Below are positions 46,021-55,145 of a DNA stretch of 64,000 bases, piece by piece. The notes under the pieces are model-generated. The model did no database searches and had not been told where the DNA came from. It saw nothing but the letters and a program-made list of their open reading frames with translations. A program made the translations under genes and the position numbers. Source of the stretch: Paramesorhizobium leguminum (GTDB taxonomy: Bacteria > Pseudomonadota > Alphaproteobacteria > Rhizobiales > Rhizobiaceae); NCBI RefSeq assembly GCF_003217235.1, contig NZ_QJTF01000001.1:124001-188000 (forward strand). The letters are read 5' to 3'. Numbering within the stretch: the first letter of the stretch is position 1; each line of letters begins with the position of its first letter.

Positions 46021-46995
46021 TTAGTTGATGGCGCGGATGCGCTCCACCAGGTCCTTCATCTGCGGGTCGGTGATGAACTTGTCATAGACCGGCTTCATGG
46101 CATCCGCGAACGGGGTCTTGTCGACCTTGATCACGTTGACGCCAGCCGCGCGCACCTTCTCTTCGGATGTCTTTTCGCGGGCCTGCCAGAGTTCGCGCAT
46201 CTTGCCGACCGAATCCTTCGCGGCCTGCTTGATGACCTTCTGGTCCTCAGGCGAGAGCTTGTCCCAGCTGATCTTGGACATGACGAGGATTTCGGGATTC
46301 AGCGAATGGTCGGTGAGGGTATAGTTCTTCGCAACTTCGAAATGGCGCGAAGACTCGTAGGAAGGCCAGTTGTTTTCGGCCCCATCGACGACGCCGGTCT
46401 CAAGCGACGAATAGACTTCGCCGAAGGGCATCGGGGTGGCATTGGCGCCGAAGGCCTGCATCATCGCAATCCAGAGATCGGACTGCTGGACACGAATTTT
46501 CAGGCCCTTCAAATCTTCCAGTTTCTCGATCGGCTTCTTGGTCGTGTAGAAGGACCGCGCGCCGGAATCATAGAAAGCGAGGCCGACGAGGCCATGCGGT
46601 TCGAAAGCGGCGAGAACTTCATCGCCGATCGGGCCGTCAACGACCTTGTGCATATGTTCGGTATCGCGGAACAGGAAGGGCAGGCCGAGCACGACGGTCT
46701 GCGGCACGAGATTGTTGAACGGCGCGGCATTGACGCGGTTCATGTCGATGACGCCGAAGCGGGTCTGCTCGATCGTGTCCTTTTCGGTGCCGAGCGAGGC
46801 GTTGTTCGAGACGCTGATCTTGATGCGGCCCTTGGTGCGCTCCGACACCAGGTCGCCCATGTATTTCACCGCATCGACGGTCGGGTAGCCATCCGGATGG
46901 ATGTCCGCCGAACGCAGCGTGATTTCCTGCGCATGCAGGGTGCCCGAGGCGAGCGTAAGCCCCAGCGCGAGGCAAAGTGATTTTGCAATCTTCAT
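46021..46995 (-). CDS. dctP: TRAP transporter substrate-binding protein DctP
   Basis: The 324-residue periplasmic receptor has a signal peptide ([19 protein letters not shown], cleavage near LHA-QE) and DctP features, including the arginine in [12 protein letters not shown] that binds the carboxylate and [12 protein letters not shown]. It hands its ligand to DctQM. Given the operon, the ligand is probably a hexuronate. GGAGGAGG lies upstream of the start. Confidence 0.93.
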   Translation of the reverse strand: MKIAKSLCLALGLTLASGTLHAQEITLRSADIHPDGYPTVDAVKYMGDLVSERTKGRIKISVSNNASLGTEKDTIEQTRFGVIDMNRVNAAPFNNLVPQTVVLGLPFLFRDTEHMHKVVDGPIGDEVLAAFEPHGLVGLAFYDSGARSFYTTKKPIEKLEDLKGLKIRVQQSDLWIAMMQAFGANATPMPFGEVYSSLETGVVDGAENNWPSYESSRHFEVAKNYTLTDHSLNPEILVMSKISWDKLSPEDQKVIKQAAKDSVGKMRELWQAREKTSEEKVRAAGVNVIKVDKTPFADAMKPVYDKFITDPQMKDLVERIRAIN

Positions 46996-47052
46996 GGTAT
47001 CCTCCTCCTTGGATGGTTCCGGCGGAGCCTCCTCGCCCCGTCCCGGTTTGGG

Positions 47053-47943
47053 TTACTGTTCCTTGCTGGCGAACGGCTTGAGGCCGTAGAGGCGTTCGGG
47101 GTTTTCGACGAGGGCGAGCCTGAGACCGGCTTCATCCGGTATCCAGGACAGCACGGTGTCGGTCAAAGCCGCATCGTCGGGGTATTCTGTTTGGGTCTTC
47201 GCCAGATTGTGGGGCCAGTTGCTGCCCCAGACGATCCGCTCCGGCGCATGGGCGGCGAGCGCGCGGGCAACCGCCGCGACATCCTCGTAATCCGGCGCGC
47301 CGCTCTTCGATGATTCGTAGACGCCGGCGAACTTGAACCAGCAATTGCCGCCGTCGATCAGCCGCTTGACGGCGTCGATCTGCTGGCTATCCGGCGTGAC
47401 GCCGGAAAAGAACTTGCCGTGATGATCGAGCACCCAGCGGGATTTGAGCTTTTTGAGGCGCGGCTCGTGTTCGAGGATATTGCTGCCGTCGAACTGCACG
47501 GCAAGCATCCACGCGCGGGAAGCCGCACGATCATCGACGGCTTCCAGCGCCGAGAGACCCACAGCGCCACCAGGCAGATCCATGATCCGCACACCAACCA
47601 CGCCTGCATCGGCAAGCGCGTCGAGTTCGGTTTCCGGCGTGTCGCCATCGATTGCGGCGACGCCGCGGGCGATGTCGCCCATTTCGTTGAGGCAGGCGAT
47701 GAGATTGGAATTGTCGCGCTGGTGGGCGTTGCCCTGGGTGATGATCACCCGGTCTATGCCGAGCCAGCGCATGAACTGGCGATACTGGTCCGCATCGGGG
47801 AGGGCGCCTGCCGGGAGCGGCGGACCGCCGGGCAGGGCAGGGAAGCCGGGCAGATACATGTGCATCTGCGTATCGACCGCGCCTTTCGGCAGTGTCATCT
47901 TCGGGGCTTTTCCGGAAAGCGTTCTGACCAGCATCTCAATCAT
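47053..47943 (-). CDS. gli: D-galactarolactone isomerase (amidohydrolase family)
   Basis: The 296-residue amidohydrolase-2 TIM barrel contains VDTQMHMYLPG in place of the usual metal HxH, WVLDHHGKF, FKFAGVYESSK and GSNWPHNL. This matches the Agrobacterium lactone isomerase that interconverts 1,5- and 1,4-galactarolactones before cycloisomerisation. It overlaps the gci 3' end by 8 bases, in the operon kdgD-gci-gli-dctPQM. The assignment rests mainly on context and motif memory. Confidence 0.8.
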   Translation of the reverse strand: MIEMLVRTLSGKAPKMTLPKGAVDTQMHMYLPGFPALPGGPPLPAGALPDADQYRQFMRWLGIDRVIITQGNAHQRDNSNLIACLNEMGDIARGVAAIDGDTPETELDALADAGVVGVRIMDLPGGAVGLSALEAVDDRAASRAWMLAVQFDGSNILEHEPRLKKLKSRWVLDHHGKFFSGVTPDSQQIDAVKRLIDGGNCWFKFAGVYESSKSGAPDYEDVAAVARALAAHAPERIVWGSNWPHNLAKTQTEYPDDAALTDTVLSWIPDEAGLRLALVENPERLYGLKPFASKEQ

Positions 47944-49072
47944 CCTTCATCCGGAACTCGGCAAGCGCATCGCGATTAATCTCGATGCCGAGCCCGGGGC
48001 CATCCGGGATTTTGACCACCCCGCGAACATGTTCAATTGGCGTCTTGACCACCGCCTGCCGGAACGGATTGTCCGTGCGGTCGAATTCAAGGATCGGCTC
48101 GATGGGGTTTACCCGCACCGGGTTCGGCACCATCGCCGCCATGAACTGCAGCGCCGCTGCGATATGCACCGCCGTGCCCCAGACATGCGGCACGACGCGT
48201 ACGCCATGCAGCGCCGCCATGTCGGCAACGCGCTTGGCTTCGGTGAAGCCGCCGACGCCGGCAAGATCGGGCTGGACAATATCGACGGCGCGCGTCTCGA
48301 CCGGCTCCTTCATGCCCCAGCGCGTATGCCAGGTTTCGCCTCCGGCAACCGGGATCGGCTGGCCGGCGCGAACCGCGCGGTATGCGTCGAGCTGCTCAGG
48401 CACCACCGGCTCCTCGAACCAGTCGATGCCAAGCTCCGCCGCGCGTCGGCCAAACTCGACGGCCTCAAGCACGTCGTAACCGTGGTTGGCATCGACCATC
48501 AGCCGCATGTCCGGCCCGACCGCCTCGCGCACGGCGCGGATGACGGCTAAGTCTTCTTCAACGCCGAAGCCGATCTTGATCTTGGTGGCGTGGAACCCCT
48601 CCGCCTTATAGCGCGCCGCATCGGCGGCATTATCGGCGACGCGGTCGACGCCTTCACGCTTGAAGCCGCCGGTGGCATAGGCGCGCACCTCTTCGCGGAA
48701 CCGTCCGCCTAAGAGCGTCGAGACGGGGACGCCGAAATGCTTGCCCTTGATATCCCAGAGCGCGATGTCGATGCCCGACAGCGCCGTCACCGTCAGCCCG
48801 CGCTGGCCCTGGTCACGCAGGGCATTGTAGAGCCGCGCCCAGATCTTTTCTGTCTCAAGCGGGTCAGCGCCTATCAGCCATGGCGTGTAGCTCGCCACCA
48901 CCGCCGCATTGGCGCGAGCCGGACCGAGGCACTCGCCCCAGCCCGTCAGGCCGTTGTCGCACTCGATCTCGACCAGCACATGCGCACGGCGATCGAAGCG
49001 CATGGACGCGCTTTCAAACGGCACTTGCAGCCGGTATTCAAGGAGATGAGTGCGGACCGCTGATATCTTCAT
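47936..49072 (-). CDS. gci: D-galactarolactone cycloisomerase (enolase superfamily)
   Basis: The 378-residue mandelate-racemase/muconate-lactonising type enzyme opens galactaro-/glucaro-lactone to 3-deoxy-2-oxo-hexarate. Catalytic features: K164-I-K166 at the end of strand 2, metal ligands D194 (DANHGYD), E221 (FEEP) and E247 (GGETWH), and the histidine in VPHVWGT. It is very close to the characterised Agrobacterium enzyme in length and motifs. kdgD ends 7 bases before its start. Confidence 0.9.
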   Translation of the reverse strand: MKISAVRTHLLEYRLQVPFESASMRFDRRAHVLVEIECDNGLTGWGECLGPARANAAVVASYTPWLIGADPLETEKIWARLYNALRDQGQRGLTVTALSGIDIALWDIKGKHFGVPVSTLLGGRFREEVRAYATGGFKREGVDRVADNAADAARYKAEGFHATKIKIGFGVEEDLAVIRAVREAVGPDMRLMVDANHGYDVLEAVEFGRRAAELGIDWFEEPVVPEQLDAYRAVRAGQPIPVAGGETWHTRWGMKEPVETRAVDIVQPDLAGVGGFTEAKRVADMAALHGVRVVPHVWGTAVHIAAALQFMAAMVPNPVRVNPIEPILEFDRTDNPFRQAVVKTPIEHVRGVVKIPDGPGLGIEINRDALAEFRMKDD

Positions 49073-49079
49073 CTGAGCC

Positions 49080-50064
<985 letters not shown>

Positions 50065-50069
50065 TCACC

Positions 50070-50082
50070 CATCATACATGTT
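50070..50082 (-). promoter_or_regulatory. Candidate GntR site upstream of the kdgD operon
   Basis: Minus strand AACATGTATGATG. It matches 12 of 13 bases with AACCTGTATGATG in the udh promoter (50931-50943), in the same orientation relative to transcription. It overlaps the last codons of gntR. Confidence 0.5.
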
Positions 50083-50821
50083 TGCGCTGTTCGCGCAGCA
50101 GCCCGCGATAGCGCCCTTGGCTGCCGCGTAAATGACGCCGCATCGCCTCGCGCGCGCCGTCCTCATCGCCGCTGGAAATCGCCTGGACGATCTCTTCATG
50201 TTCTCGAAGAAGGAGATCGATATAAACGCCTTGGTCGGTTTCCGAATCGTCATTATGCAGCGCCGCACGGGGTATGACGTTCCTGCCGATCATCGCCAGG
50301 AACTCGCGAAAGCGCGGGTTGTTGGTCGCCTCGGCAATTGCAAGATGCAGGGCAAGATCCGCCTCGCTGGTCGGCCTGCCGGCTTCCAGGCAGAGGCGCA
50401 CGGCATAGTGCCGCTCAAGAATCACTTCCTCTTGCGCGGGCGAGCGGCGCAATGCCGCAAGCCCCGCAGCCTCGACTTCCACGGCCGTTCGCAGTTCCAG
50501 AAGCTCGATCATCGAGGAAACGCGGGCATGATCGACGTTTCGCAGCGATAGTTGCGCCGGTGGCTGCACCCTGCCTTCAAGGACAAAGACGCCGGACCCC
50601 TGACGCGCCTCAACCAGCTGATCCGCGCGCAGCTCGGCGATCGCCTCACGCACGACGGTGCGGCTGACACCATGAGTTTCCGTCAGCTGCGCTTCGCTGG
50701 GCAGCTTGCTGCCGGGCGGATACTGGCCGTTGGCAATCGCCTTGCGCAATGTATCGGCGAGGCGCGTCGTCAGCGTGGTATTTGCCGCGGGACCTGCTTC
50801 CGTCTTTGTCTCAATGCTCAT
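50072..50821 (-). CDS. GntR family regulator of uronate genes (FadR subfamily)
   Basis: The 249-residue regulator has an N-terminal winged helix (LADTLRKAIANGQYPPGSKLPSEAQLTETHGVSRTVVREAIAEL) and a helical FCD ligand domain with conserved D/H metal residues (EADLALHLAIAEA, LLREHEEIVQAI). It stands between the catabolic operon and the divergent udh gene, so it most likely represses both and responds to a uronate or pathway lactone. A dyad lies 20 bases upstream of its own start. Confidence 0.9.
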   Translation of the reverse strand: MSIETKTEAGPAANTTLTTRLADTLRKAIANGQYPPGSKLPSEAQLTETHGVSRTVVREAIAELRADQLVEARQGSGVFVLEGRVQPPAQLSLRNVDHARVSSMIELLELRTAVEVEAAGLAALRRSPAQEEVILERHYAVRLCLEAGRPTSEADLALHLAIAEATNNPRFREFLAMIGRNVIPRAALHNDDSETDQGVYIDLLLREHEEIVQAISSGDEDGAREAMRRHLRGSQGRYRGLLREQRKHV

Positions 50822-50840
50822 CGATCCCTCCTGCTTGGTG

Positions 50841-50865
50841 CCTGATCGATTGTTCGCCGATCAGG
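50841..50865. promoter_or_regulatory. Dyad upstream of gntR
   Basis: CCTGATCG-N9-CGATCAGG, eight perfect pairs, 20-44 bases before the gntR ATG. Candidate autoregulatory operator or leader hairpin. Confidence 0.45.
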
Positions 50866-50914
50866 TCCCTTCTCCTCCAGATGTCGAATGGCTCCCCATC
50901 CCATATACGACTTA

Positions 50915-50942
50915 TTGACCCGGTTTCGTCAACCTGTATGAT
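50915..50942 (+). promoter_or_regulatory. udh promoter
   Basis: TTGACC, 16 bases, TATGAT. A dyad TTGAC-N8-GTCAA (50915-50932) overlaps the -35, and TTGA-TATAT-TCAA (50947-50959) covers the likely transcription start, so a repressor has several places to act. Confidence 0.65.
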
Positions 50943-50943
50943 G
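50931..50943 (+). promoter_or_regulatory. Candidate GntR site in the udh promoter
   Basis: AACCTGTATGATG spans the -10 box and is shared, at 12 of 13 bases, with the site before kdgD (50070-50082). Confidence 0.5.
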
Positions 50944-51004
50944 AATTTGATATATTCAACGGATGCGCCAGCGCCGTTCAGTCATGAAGTCGGAGGAAAA
51001 TGAA

Positions 51005-51802
51005 ATGAAGCGATTGTTGATTACCGGCGCCGCCGGGGGGCTGGGCCGGGCCATGCGTCCGCGCCTTGAGGGTTTTGCCGAAGTGCTGCGGCTGTCGGAC
51101 ATCACCGATCTGGGCGAGGCGGCGCCGCATGAGGAACTGGTGACCTGCGATCTGGGGGATGCGGACGCCGTCAACCGGCTCGTCGAAGGCTGCGATGGCA
51201 TCCTGCATCTTGGCGGTATCTCGGTGGAGGACAAATTCTCCAAAATCCTCAACGCCAACCTGCTTGGCCTCTATAACCTCTACGAGGCCGCCCGCGCCCA
51301 TGGCCAGCCGCGCATCCTTTTCGCCAGTTCCAACCACACCGTCGGCTTCTATCGTCAGGACGAACATATCGACGCGACGGCGCCGATGCGGCCGGATGGG
51401 CTTTATGGCGTGTCCAAGTGCTTCGGCGAGGCGCTGGCGCGGATGTATTTCGAGAAGTTCGGCCAGGAGACGGCGCTGGTGCGCATCGGCAGCTGCATGG
51501 AGAAGCCGAAGAATCACCGCATGTTGTCCACCTGGATGTCGTACGACGATTTCGCGTCGATGATCGACTGCGTTTTCCGCGCCCCGATGCTTGGTTGCCC
51601 GATCATCTGGGGCATTTCGGATAATGACAGCAAGTGGTGGGACAATTCCCACGCCGCCTATCTGGGCTGGCGTCCGAAAGACAATGCCGAGCGCTTCCGG
51701 GCCGAACTCGATGCCGAAATTGGGCGCCCATCGCCGACCGATCCGCTCGCGCTCTATCAAGGCGGCCAGTTCACACAGGATCCGATCTTTGGGGAAGGCT
51801 GA
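51005..51802 (+). CDS. udh: Uronate dehydrogenase (NAD+)
   Basis: The 265-residue extended-SDR enzyme oxidises D-galacturonate and D-glucuronate to the 1,5-aldarolactones, the first step of the oxidative pathway. Motifs: ITGAAGGLG (NAD binding), LFASSNHTVGFY (serine), catalytic Y134-GVS-K138. Length and C-terminus match the Agrobacterium enzyme. GGAGG at 50993-50997 picks ATG 51005 over an earlier in-frame ATG. It is divergent from gntR and the rest of the pathway. Confidence 0.92.
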   Translation: MKRLLITGAAGGLGRAMRPRLEGFAEVLRLSDITDLGEAAPHEELVTCDLGDADAVNRLVEGCDGILHLGGISVEDKFSKILNANLLGLYNLYEAARAHGQPRILFASSNHTVGFYRQDEHIDATAPMRPDGLYGVSKCFGEALARMYFEKFGQETALVRIGSCMEKPKNHRMLSTWMSYDDFASMIDCVFRAPMLGCPIIWGISDNDSKWWDNSHAAYLGWRPKDNAERFRAELDAEIGRPSPTDPLALYQGGQFTQDPIFGEG

Positions 51803-51867
51803 CCTGGAGCATGGTCCCCTTGAAACGGCGCTCCCTCTCGCCACCAGGACTATGCGTCTTCTCTTAT

Positions 51868-51900
51868 CCACAGGCGGAAAACCGCCTGTGGTTATAAATA
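51868..51900 (+). terminator. Terminator after udh
   Basis: CCACAGGCGG-AAAA-CCGCCTGTGG followed by TTATAAATAATTTT, 65 bases past the udh stop. Ten perfect pairs with an AT-rich tail. Confidence 0.7.
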
Positions 51901-51965
51901 ATTTTCAACTCTTTATGGATTTCACGCCGATCATCGGGTAATTCAGCGCCTGTAATATCGTTTAT

Positions 51966-51979
51966 GAAAATAAATTACA
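51966..51979. promoter_or_regulatory. RpiR-regulon motif before ridA
   Basis: GAAAATAAATTACA, identical to the copy at 55037-55050 and close to 53483-53496. Here it also ends a wider dyad CCTGTAAT (51949-51956)-N17-ATTACAGG (51974-51981), just before the ridA ribosome site. Confidence 0.6.
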
Positions 51980-51989
51980 GGATGCGCTC

Positions 51990-52385
51990 GTGAGCCACAA
52001 AAATCTGATCCGTTTCGAGGTCGCCGACAATCAGGCGGGCGGTCAGCGCCGCCCCTTCGCCCGGGCCGTTCGCGCAGGCGATTTCGTCTATGTGTCGGGC
52101 CAGGTGCCGACCGTCGATGGCGAGGTCGTGGCGGGCAACATCGTCGCCCAGACCGAGCAGGTCGTCGCCAATATCAAGAGCGTGTTGGCCTTGGCCGATT
52201 GCACGATCGCCGATGTGGTGAAGGTCAATGTCTGGCTTGACGATGCCCGTGATTTCTCCAGCTTCAACGCCGTCTTCGAGAAGCATTTCATCAACCACCC
52301 GCCGGCGCGCTCCACCGTTCAGTCGCCGCTGATGGTCGATGCGAAGGTGGAGATGGATGTCATCGCTTATAAGCCGGTTGGGTAA
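51990..52385 (+). CDS. ridA: RidA family enamine/imine deaminase
   Basis: The 131-residue RidA (YjgF/UK114) protein contains VYVSGQVPT, NIKSVLALADCTIADVVKVNVWL and ARSTVQ, with R107 as the arginine that binds the carboxylate in active members. RidA hydrolyses 2-aminoacrylate and other enamines released by PLP dehydratases. The start is GTG 51990 with AGGA upstream. It shares a promoter motif with the PLP dehydratase-like gene at 53540 and with the M81 gene, which gives it a plausible partner enzyme. Confidence 0.88.
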   Translation: MSHKNLIRFEVADNQAGGQRRPFARAVRAGDFVYVSGQVPTVDGEVVAGNIVAQTEQVVANIKSVLALADCTIADVVKVNVWLDDARDFSSFNAVFEKHFINHPPARSTVQSPLMVDAKVEMDVIAYKPVG

Positions 52386-52405
52386 TGCTGAAGCGTTCAG
52401 CCTCC

Positions 52406-52577
52406 CGATCTCACCCCCCTCTGGCTTGCCAGCCATCTCCCCCTCAAGGGGGGAGATTACGCCTTCATGGGCCTTCGCACCAATCGCGAACCTTGCAGAA
52501 TGGATGTGGACAGTAGCGTCAGCCAATCTCCCCCCTTGAGGGGGAGATGCCTGGCAAGGCAGAGGGGGGTGAGATCG
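52406..52577. repeat. Palindromic repeat family A, copy A5
   Basis: The longest copy, with outer ends CGATCTCACCCCCC...GGGGGGTGAGATCG. The arm hairpins are TGGCT/AGCCA (left) and TGCCT/AGGCA (right), as in A2. It lies between ridA and the convergent rpiR gene. Confidence 0.85.
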
Positions 52578-52605
52578 AAAGGCCGATCCGTTCAAATATA
52601 ATAAC

Positions 52606-53469
52606 CTAATCCCCCAGCAGCTGCCGGTCATCCCCATCCCGGCGGCTCACCAACTCTTCCTTGATGCTGCGCAGGGCCTTGAGGGCCCGGCTGCGGTCCG
52701 CATAGGCCACCAGATTGGCCAGAATGTCGATCGCGGCCAGATAGGCATAGCGCGTCGAGGTGGGGCGGAAGATATTTTTGCCCTCGGGCAAGTCGATAGC
52801 GATCACCACATCCGCCGCGCGGGCAACCGGCGAATTGCTCTGGGTGATGACGATGGTGGGAATGACCCGTTGCCGGGCGAGTTCGAGGCAGTGAACAAGG
52901 CCCTGATCCCGCCCGGTGAAGGACGAACCGAACACGACGGTGCCCGGCCCAGCCGCGGCGGAGAGCATCATGTTCATATTGTGGTCATTGGAGGCATTGA
53001 TGCGGCAACCCAGCCGGAAAAGCCTGTTGTGCAGCTCGTTGACGATCATCGCCGAATTGCCGCTTGCGCCGAAAGCCTGGATGAACTCCGCGCCGCGCAG
53101 GAGATGAGCCGCCTTGTCCAGCACATCGATGTCGAGCTGGCGGTGAAGCTGGAACAGCGCGTTCTGCGCCTTGGTGACGATATCCTCGGCCACTTCCGCG
53201 GGCGTCGCCGTCGGCGTTTCGGGCTTCAGATAGCGCAGGCCGACATAGGTCATCTTGGCGAGTTGGACCTTGAAATCCGAATACCCTTGGCATCCCAGCC
53301 TGCGGCAGAAGCGCGTCACCGTCGGGGGCGAAACCCCGGCGCGTTCGGCAAGATCGAGGATCGAGGAATTGACGGCGAAATCCACGTCATCGAGCACGAG
53401 CTGCGCGAGCTTCTTTTCAAGGCCGGAAAACTTGCCGTCTTCGTCGGAAAGAGCGTGAAAAAGATCCAT
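52606..53469 (-). CDS. RpiR family transcriptional regulator (HTH + SIS domain)
   Basis: The 287-residue regulator has an N-terminal RpiR helix-turn-helix (FAVNSSILDLAERAGVSPPTVTRFCRRLGCQGYSDFKVQLA region) and a C-terminal SIS sugar/phosphosugar-type domain (FGASGNSAMI, VVFGSSFTGRDQGLV). It is divergent from the PLP dehydratase gene. An AT-rich motif in this promoter recurs before ridA and the M81 peptidase gene, so those genes probably form its regulon. Its ligand need not be a sugar here. Confidence 0.9.
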   Translation of the reverse strand: MDLFHALSDEDGKFSGLEKKLAQLVLDDVDFAVNSSILDLAERAGVSPPTVTRFCRRLGCQGYSDFKVQLAKMTYVGLRYLKPETPTATPAEVAEDIVTKAQNALFQLHRQLDIDVLDKAAHLLRGAEFIQAFGASGNSAMIVNELHNRLFRLGCRINASNDHNMNMMLSAAAGPGTVVFGSSFTGRDQGLVHCLELARQRVIPTIVITQSNSPVARAADVVIAIDLPEGKNIFRPTSTRYAYLAAIDILANLVAYADRSRALKALRSIKEELVSRRDGDDRQLLGD

Positions 53470-53482
53470 GAGTGCATTCTAT

Positions 53483-53496
53483 GAAAATAAATTTCT
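53483..53496. promoter_or_regulatory. RpiR-regulon motif in the rpiR-dehydratase promoter
   Basis: GAAAATAAATTTCT, 12 of 14 bases as in the ridA and M81 promoters. Beside it is GGGTAT-TTTCCC-ATACCC (53499-53516), a perfect six-pair dyad. Confidence 0.6.
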
Positions 53497-53539
53497 TGGG
53501 GTATTTTCCCATACCCATAATACCAGGAGGTGTCACCCC

Positions 53540-54628
53540 ATGAACTATCCTTGGCCGGAAGCCGGCACGCCGCTCGATCAGGTCGTCACCCCCATGCCGG
53601 TTATCGATGAGGACCGGCTCGCCGCCAACATCGCGAAAGCGCAGGCCTATTTCAACCAACACGGCAAGGCGTTCCGCCCTCATATCAAGACCCACAAGAT
53701 CGCCGCCGTCGCTCGTCAGCAACTGGCGGCGGGCGCGGTCGGCATCAATTGCCAGAAAGTCAGCGAGGCGGAAGTTTTTGCCGATGCAGGGTTTGAGGAC
53801 ATCCTGATCACCTACAACATCCTTGGCGCGGCGAAGCTCAAGCGCCTGCGGGAACTGCACGAGCGGGTGGCGCGGCTTTCCGTGGTGGCGGATAGCGAGG
53901 CGGTCGTTCAAGGGCTTGCGGCAACGTTCGATCCGGCGAAGCCGCTTGCCGTGCTGGTTGAGTGCGATACGGGGGGCAAGCGCTGCGGTGTGCAGACGCC
54001 GGAAGCAGCCGCGATACTTGCGCAAAAGATAGCCGCCGCGCCGGGCTTGCGCTTCGCCGGCATCCTGACCTATCCGGCGATCGGCGGGGCCGCTGCGGTG
54101 GAGACGTTCATCGTCCGCACCATGGAGTTGCTCGCGGCGAAGGGCATGGACTGCCCCATCCGCTCCAATGGCGGATCACCGGATTTGTTCTCGGCGCATC
54201 TCGTGCCATCAGCGACCGAGCACCGCGCCGGAACCTATGTCTATAACGACCGCAGCATGGTGCGATCAGGCCATTGCACAACCGATGATCTGGCGATGCA
54301 CATTCTTGCCACCGTCGTCTCAAAGCCCGCACCGGATCGCGCTATCCTCGATGCCGGTTCGAAGGCGCTGACCTCCGACCTGCTCGGCTTCAGCGATTAC
54401 GGCATGATCGAAGGCTTCGAAGGCGCCCGCATCGTCTCGCTATCGGAGGAACATGCAACGGTTGATCTCAAGGATTGCCGGATTGCTTTTCCCGACGTCG
54501 GCCAGATGGTCAAAATCGTCCCCAATCACACATGCGTCGTGAGCAATCTCTTCGACCGCATGGTGTTTCACCGCAATGGCATCGTGACGCGGGTTGAAAT
54601 CGTCGATGCGCGCGGGACCGTCTGGTGA
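53540..54628 (+). CDS. Fold-type III PLP enzyme, D-serine dehydratase/D-threonine aldolase family
   Basis: The 362-residue protein has an alanine-racemase-type TIM barrel with RPHIKTHK, where K50 should bind PLP, and a C-terminal beta domain with a metal site. That site reads NHTC, with H330 and C332. From established structures, HxC is found in the zinc D-serine dehydratases and the D-threo-3-hydroxyaspartate dehydratases, while HxD is found in D-threonine aldolases. A dehydratase is therefore more likely. AGGAGG at 53525-53530 sets ATG 53540; the frame upstream is promoter. Dehydration would release an enamine, which suits RidA next door. Confidence 0.82.
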   Translation: MNYPWPEAGTPLDQVVTPMPVIDEDRLAANIAKAQAYFNQHGKAFRPHIKTHKIAAVARQQLAAGAVGINCQKVSEAEVFADAGFEDILITYNILGAAKLKRLRELHERVARLSVVADSEAVVQGLAATFDPAKPLAVLVECDTGGKRCGVQTPEAAAILAQKIAAAPGLRFAGILTYPAIGGAAAVETFIVRTMELLAAKGMDCPIRSNGGSPDLFSAHLVPSATEHRAGTYVYNDRSMVRSGHCTTDDLAMHILATVVSKPAPDRAILDAGSKALTSDLLGFSDYGMIEGFEGARIVSLSEEHATVDLKDCRIAFPDVGQMVKIVPNHTCVVSNLFDRMVFHRNGIVTRVEIVDARGTVW

Positions 54629-54636
54629 CTGCCTTA

Positions 54637-54661
54637 CCCCCCCCCCCCCCCCCCCCCCCCC
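54637..54661. repeat. Poly-C tract of 25 bases
   Basis: An uninterrupted run of 25 C (one strand), starting 8 bases after the dehydratase stop codon. Such a run is unstable and error-prone to sequence; the exact length should not be trusted. Confidence 0.9.
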
Positions 54662-54696
54662 GCGCGGGTCAGGGCAATTGCATATGGCACTGAAAA

Positions 54697-54810
54697 GCCC
54701 CTCATCCGCCTGCCGGCACCTTCTCCCCGCACGCGGGGAGAAGGAAGAGGTGGCAACGCTGGCGTCTCCCTCTCCCCGTCTTTACGGGGAGAGGGTAAGG
54801 GTGAGGGGCA
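54697..54810. repeat. Palindromic repeat family B, copy B2
   Basis: GCCCCTCATCC...GGGTGAGGGGCA, the same inner stems as B1 (CCTTCTCCCCGC/GCGGGGAGAAGG and CTCTCCCCGT/ACGGGGAGAG). Confidence 0.82.
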
Positions 54811-54830
54811 AGCCGCGTCATATGCGATTG

Positions 54831-54955
54831 CCCTGCCCTTGCGGGAGGGGCGGACCGTAGGTCCGGGGTGGGGGTGGTTCAGTATTGAACACAATCGTCA
54901 CCACCCCCATCCGCCTGCTCCGCAGGCACCTTCCCCGCAAGGGGGAAGGAGGGCG
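54831..54955. repeat. Palindromic repeat family C, copy C2
   Basis: Shares CGTCACCACCCCCA, CCCCGCAAGGGGGA and the mirrored GGGGGTGGT segments with C1 (38691-38834). The left arm is more diverged. Confidence 0.75.
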
Positions 54956-54963
54956 CTACATAC

Positions 54964-54976
54964 GTAAATCATTTAC
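54964..54976. promoter_or_regulatory. Perfect palindrome upstream of the M81 promoter
   Basis: GTAAAT-C-ATTTAC, 30 bases before the -35 box. Its half site resembles the ATTTAC end of the RpiR motif, so it may be a second site for the same regulator. Confidence 0.4.
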
Positions 54977-55005
54977 AGAAAAATTGTCGCACACCGGAAT
55001 CTTCG

Positions 55006-55033
55006 TTGACTTTGGCTACCCATATCGCATTAT
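55006..55033 (+). promoter_or_regulatory. Promoter of the M81-ABC operon
   Basis: TTGACT, 16 bases, CATTAT. The RpiR motif begins 4 bases after the -10, at the position where a bound repressor would block initiation. Confidence 0.55.
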
Positions 55034-55036
55034 CGA

Positions 55037-55050
55037 GAAAATAAATTACA
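55037..55050. promoter_or_regulatory. RpiR-regulon motif before the M81 gene
   Basis: GAAAATAAATTACA, identical over 14 bases to the copy before ridA. Confidence 0.6.
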
Positions 55051-55145
55051 TCGTTCGAAGCGGCGATATAGGGAACAGCTCAAACGGATAACTCTTCTCG
55101 AAATGAAGATAGCGGCTACTTGCGCCTTATGGGCCAAAGCCGTTG

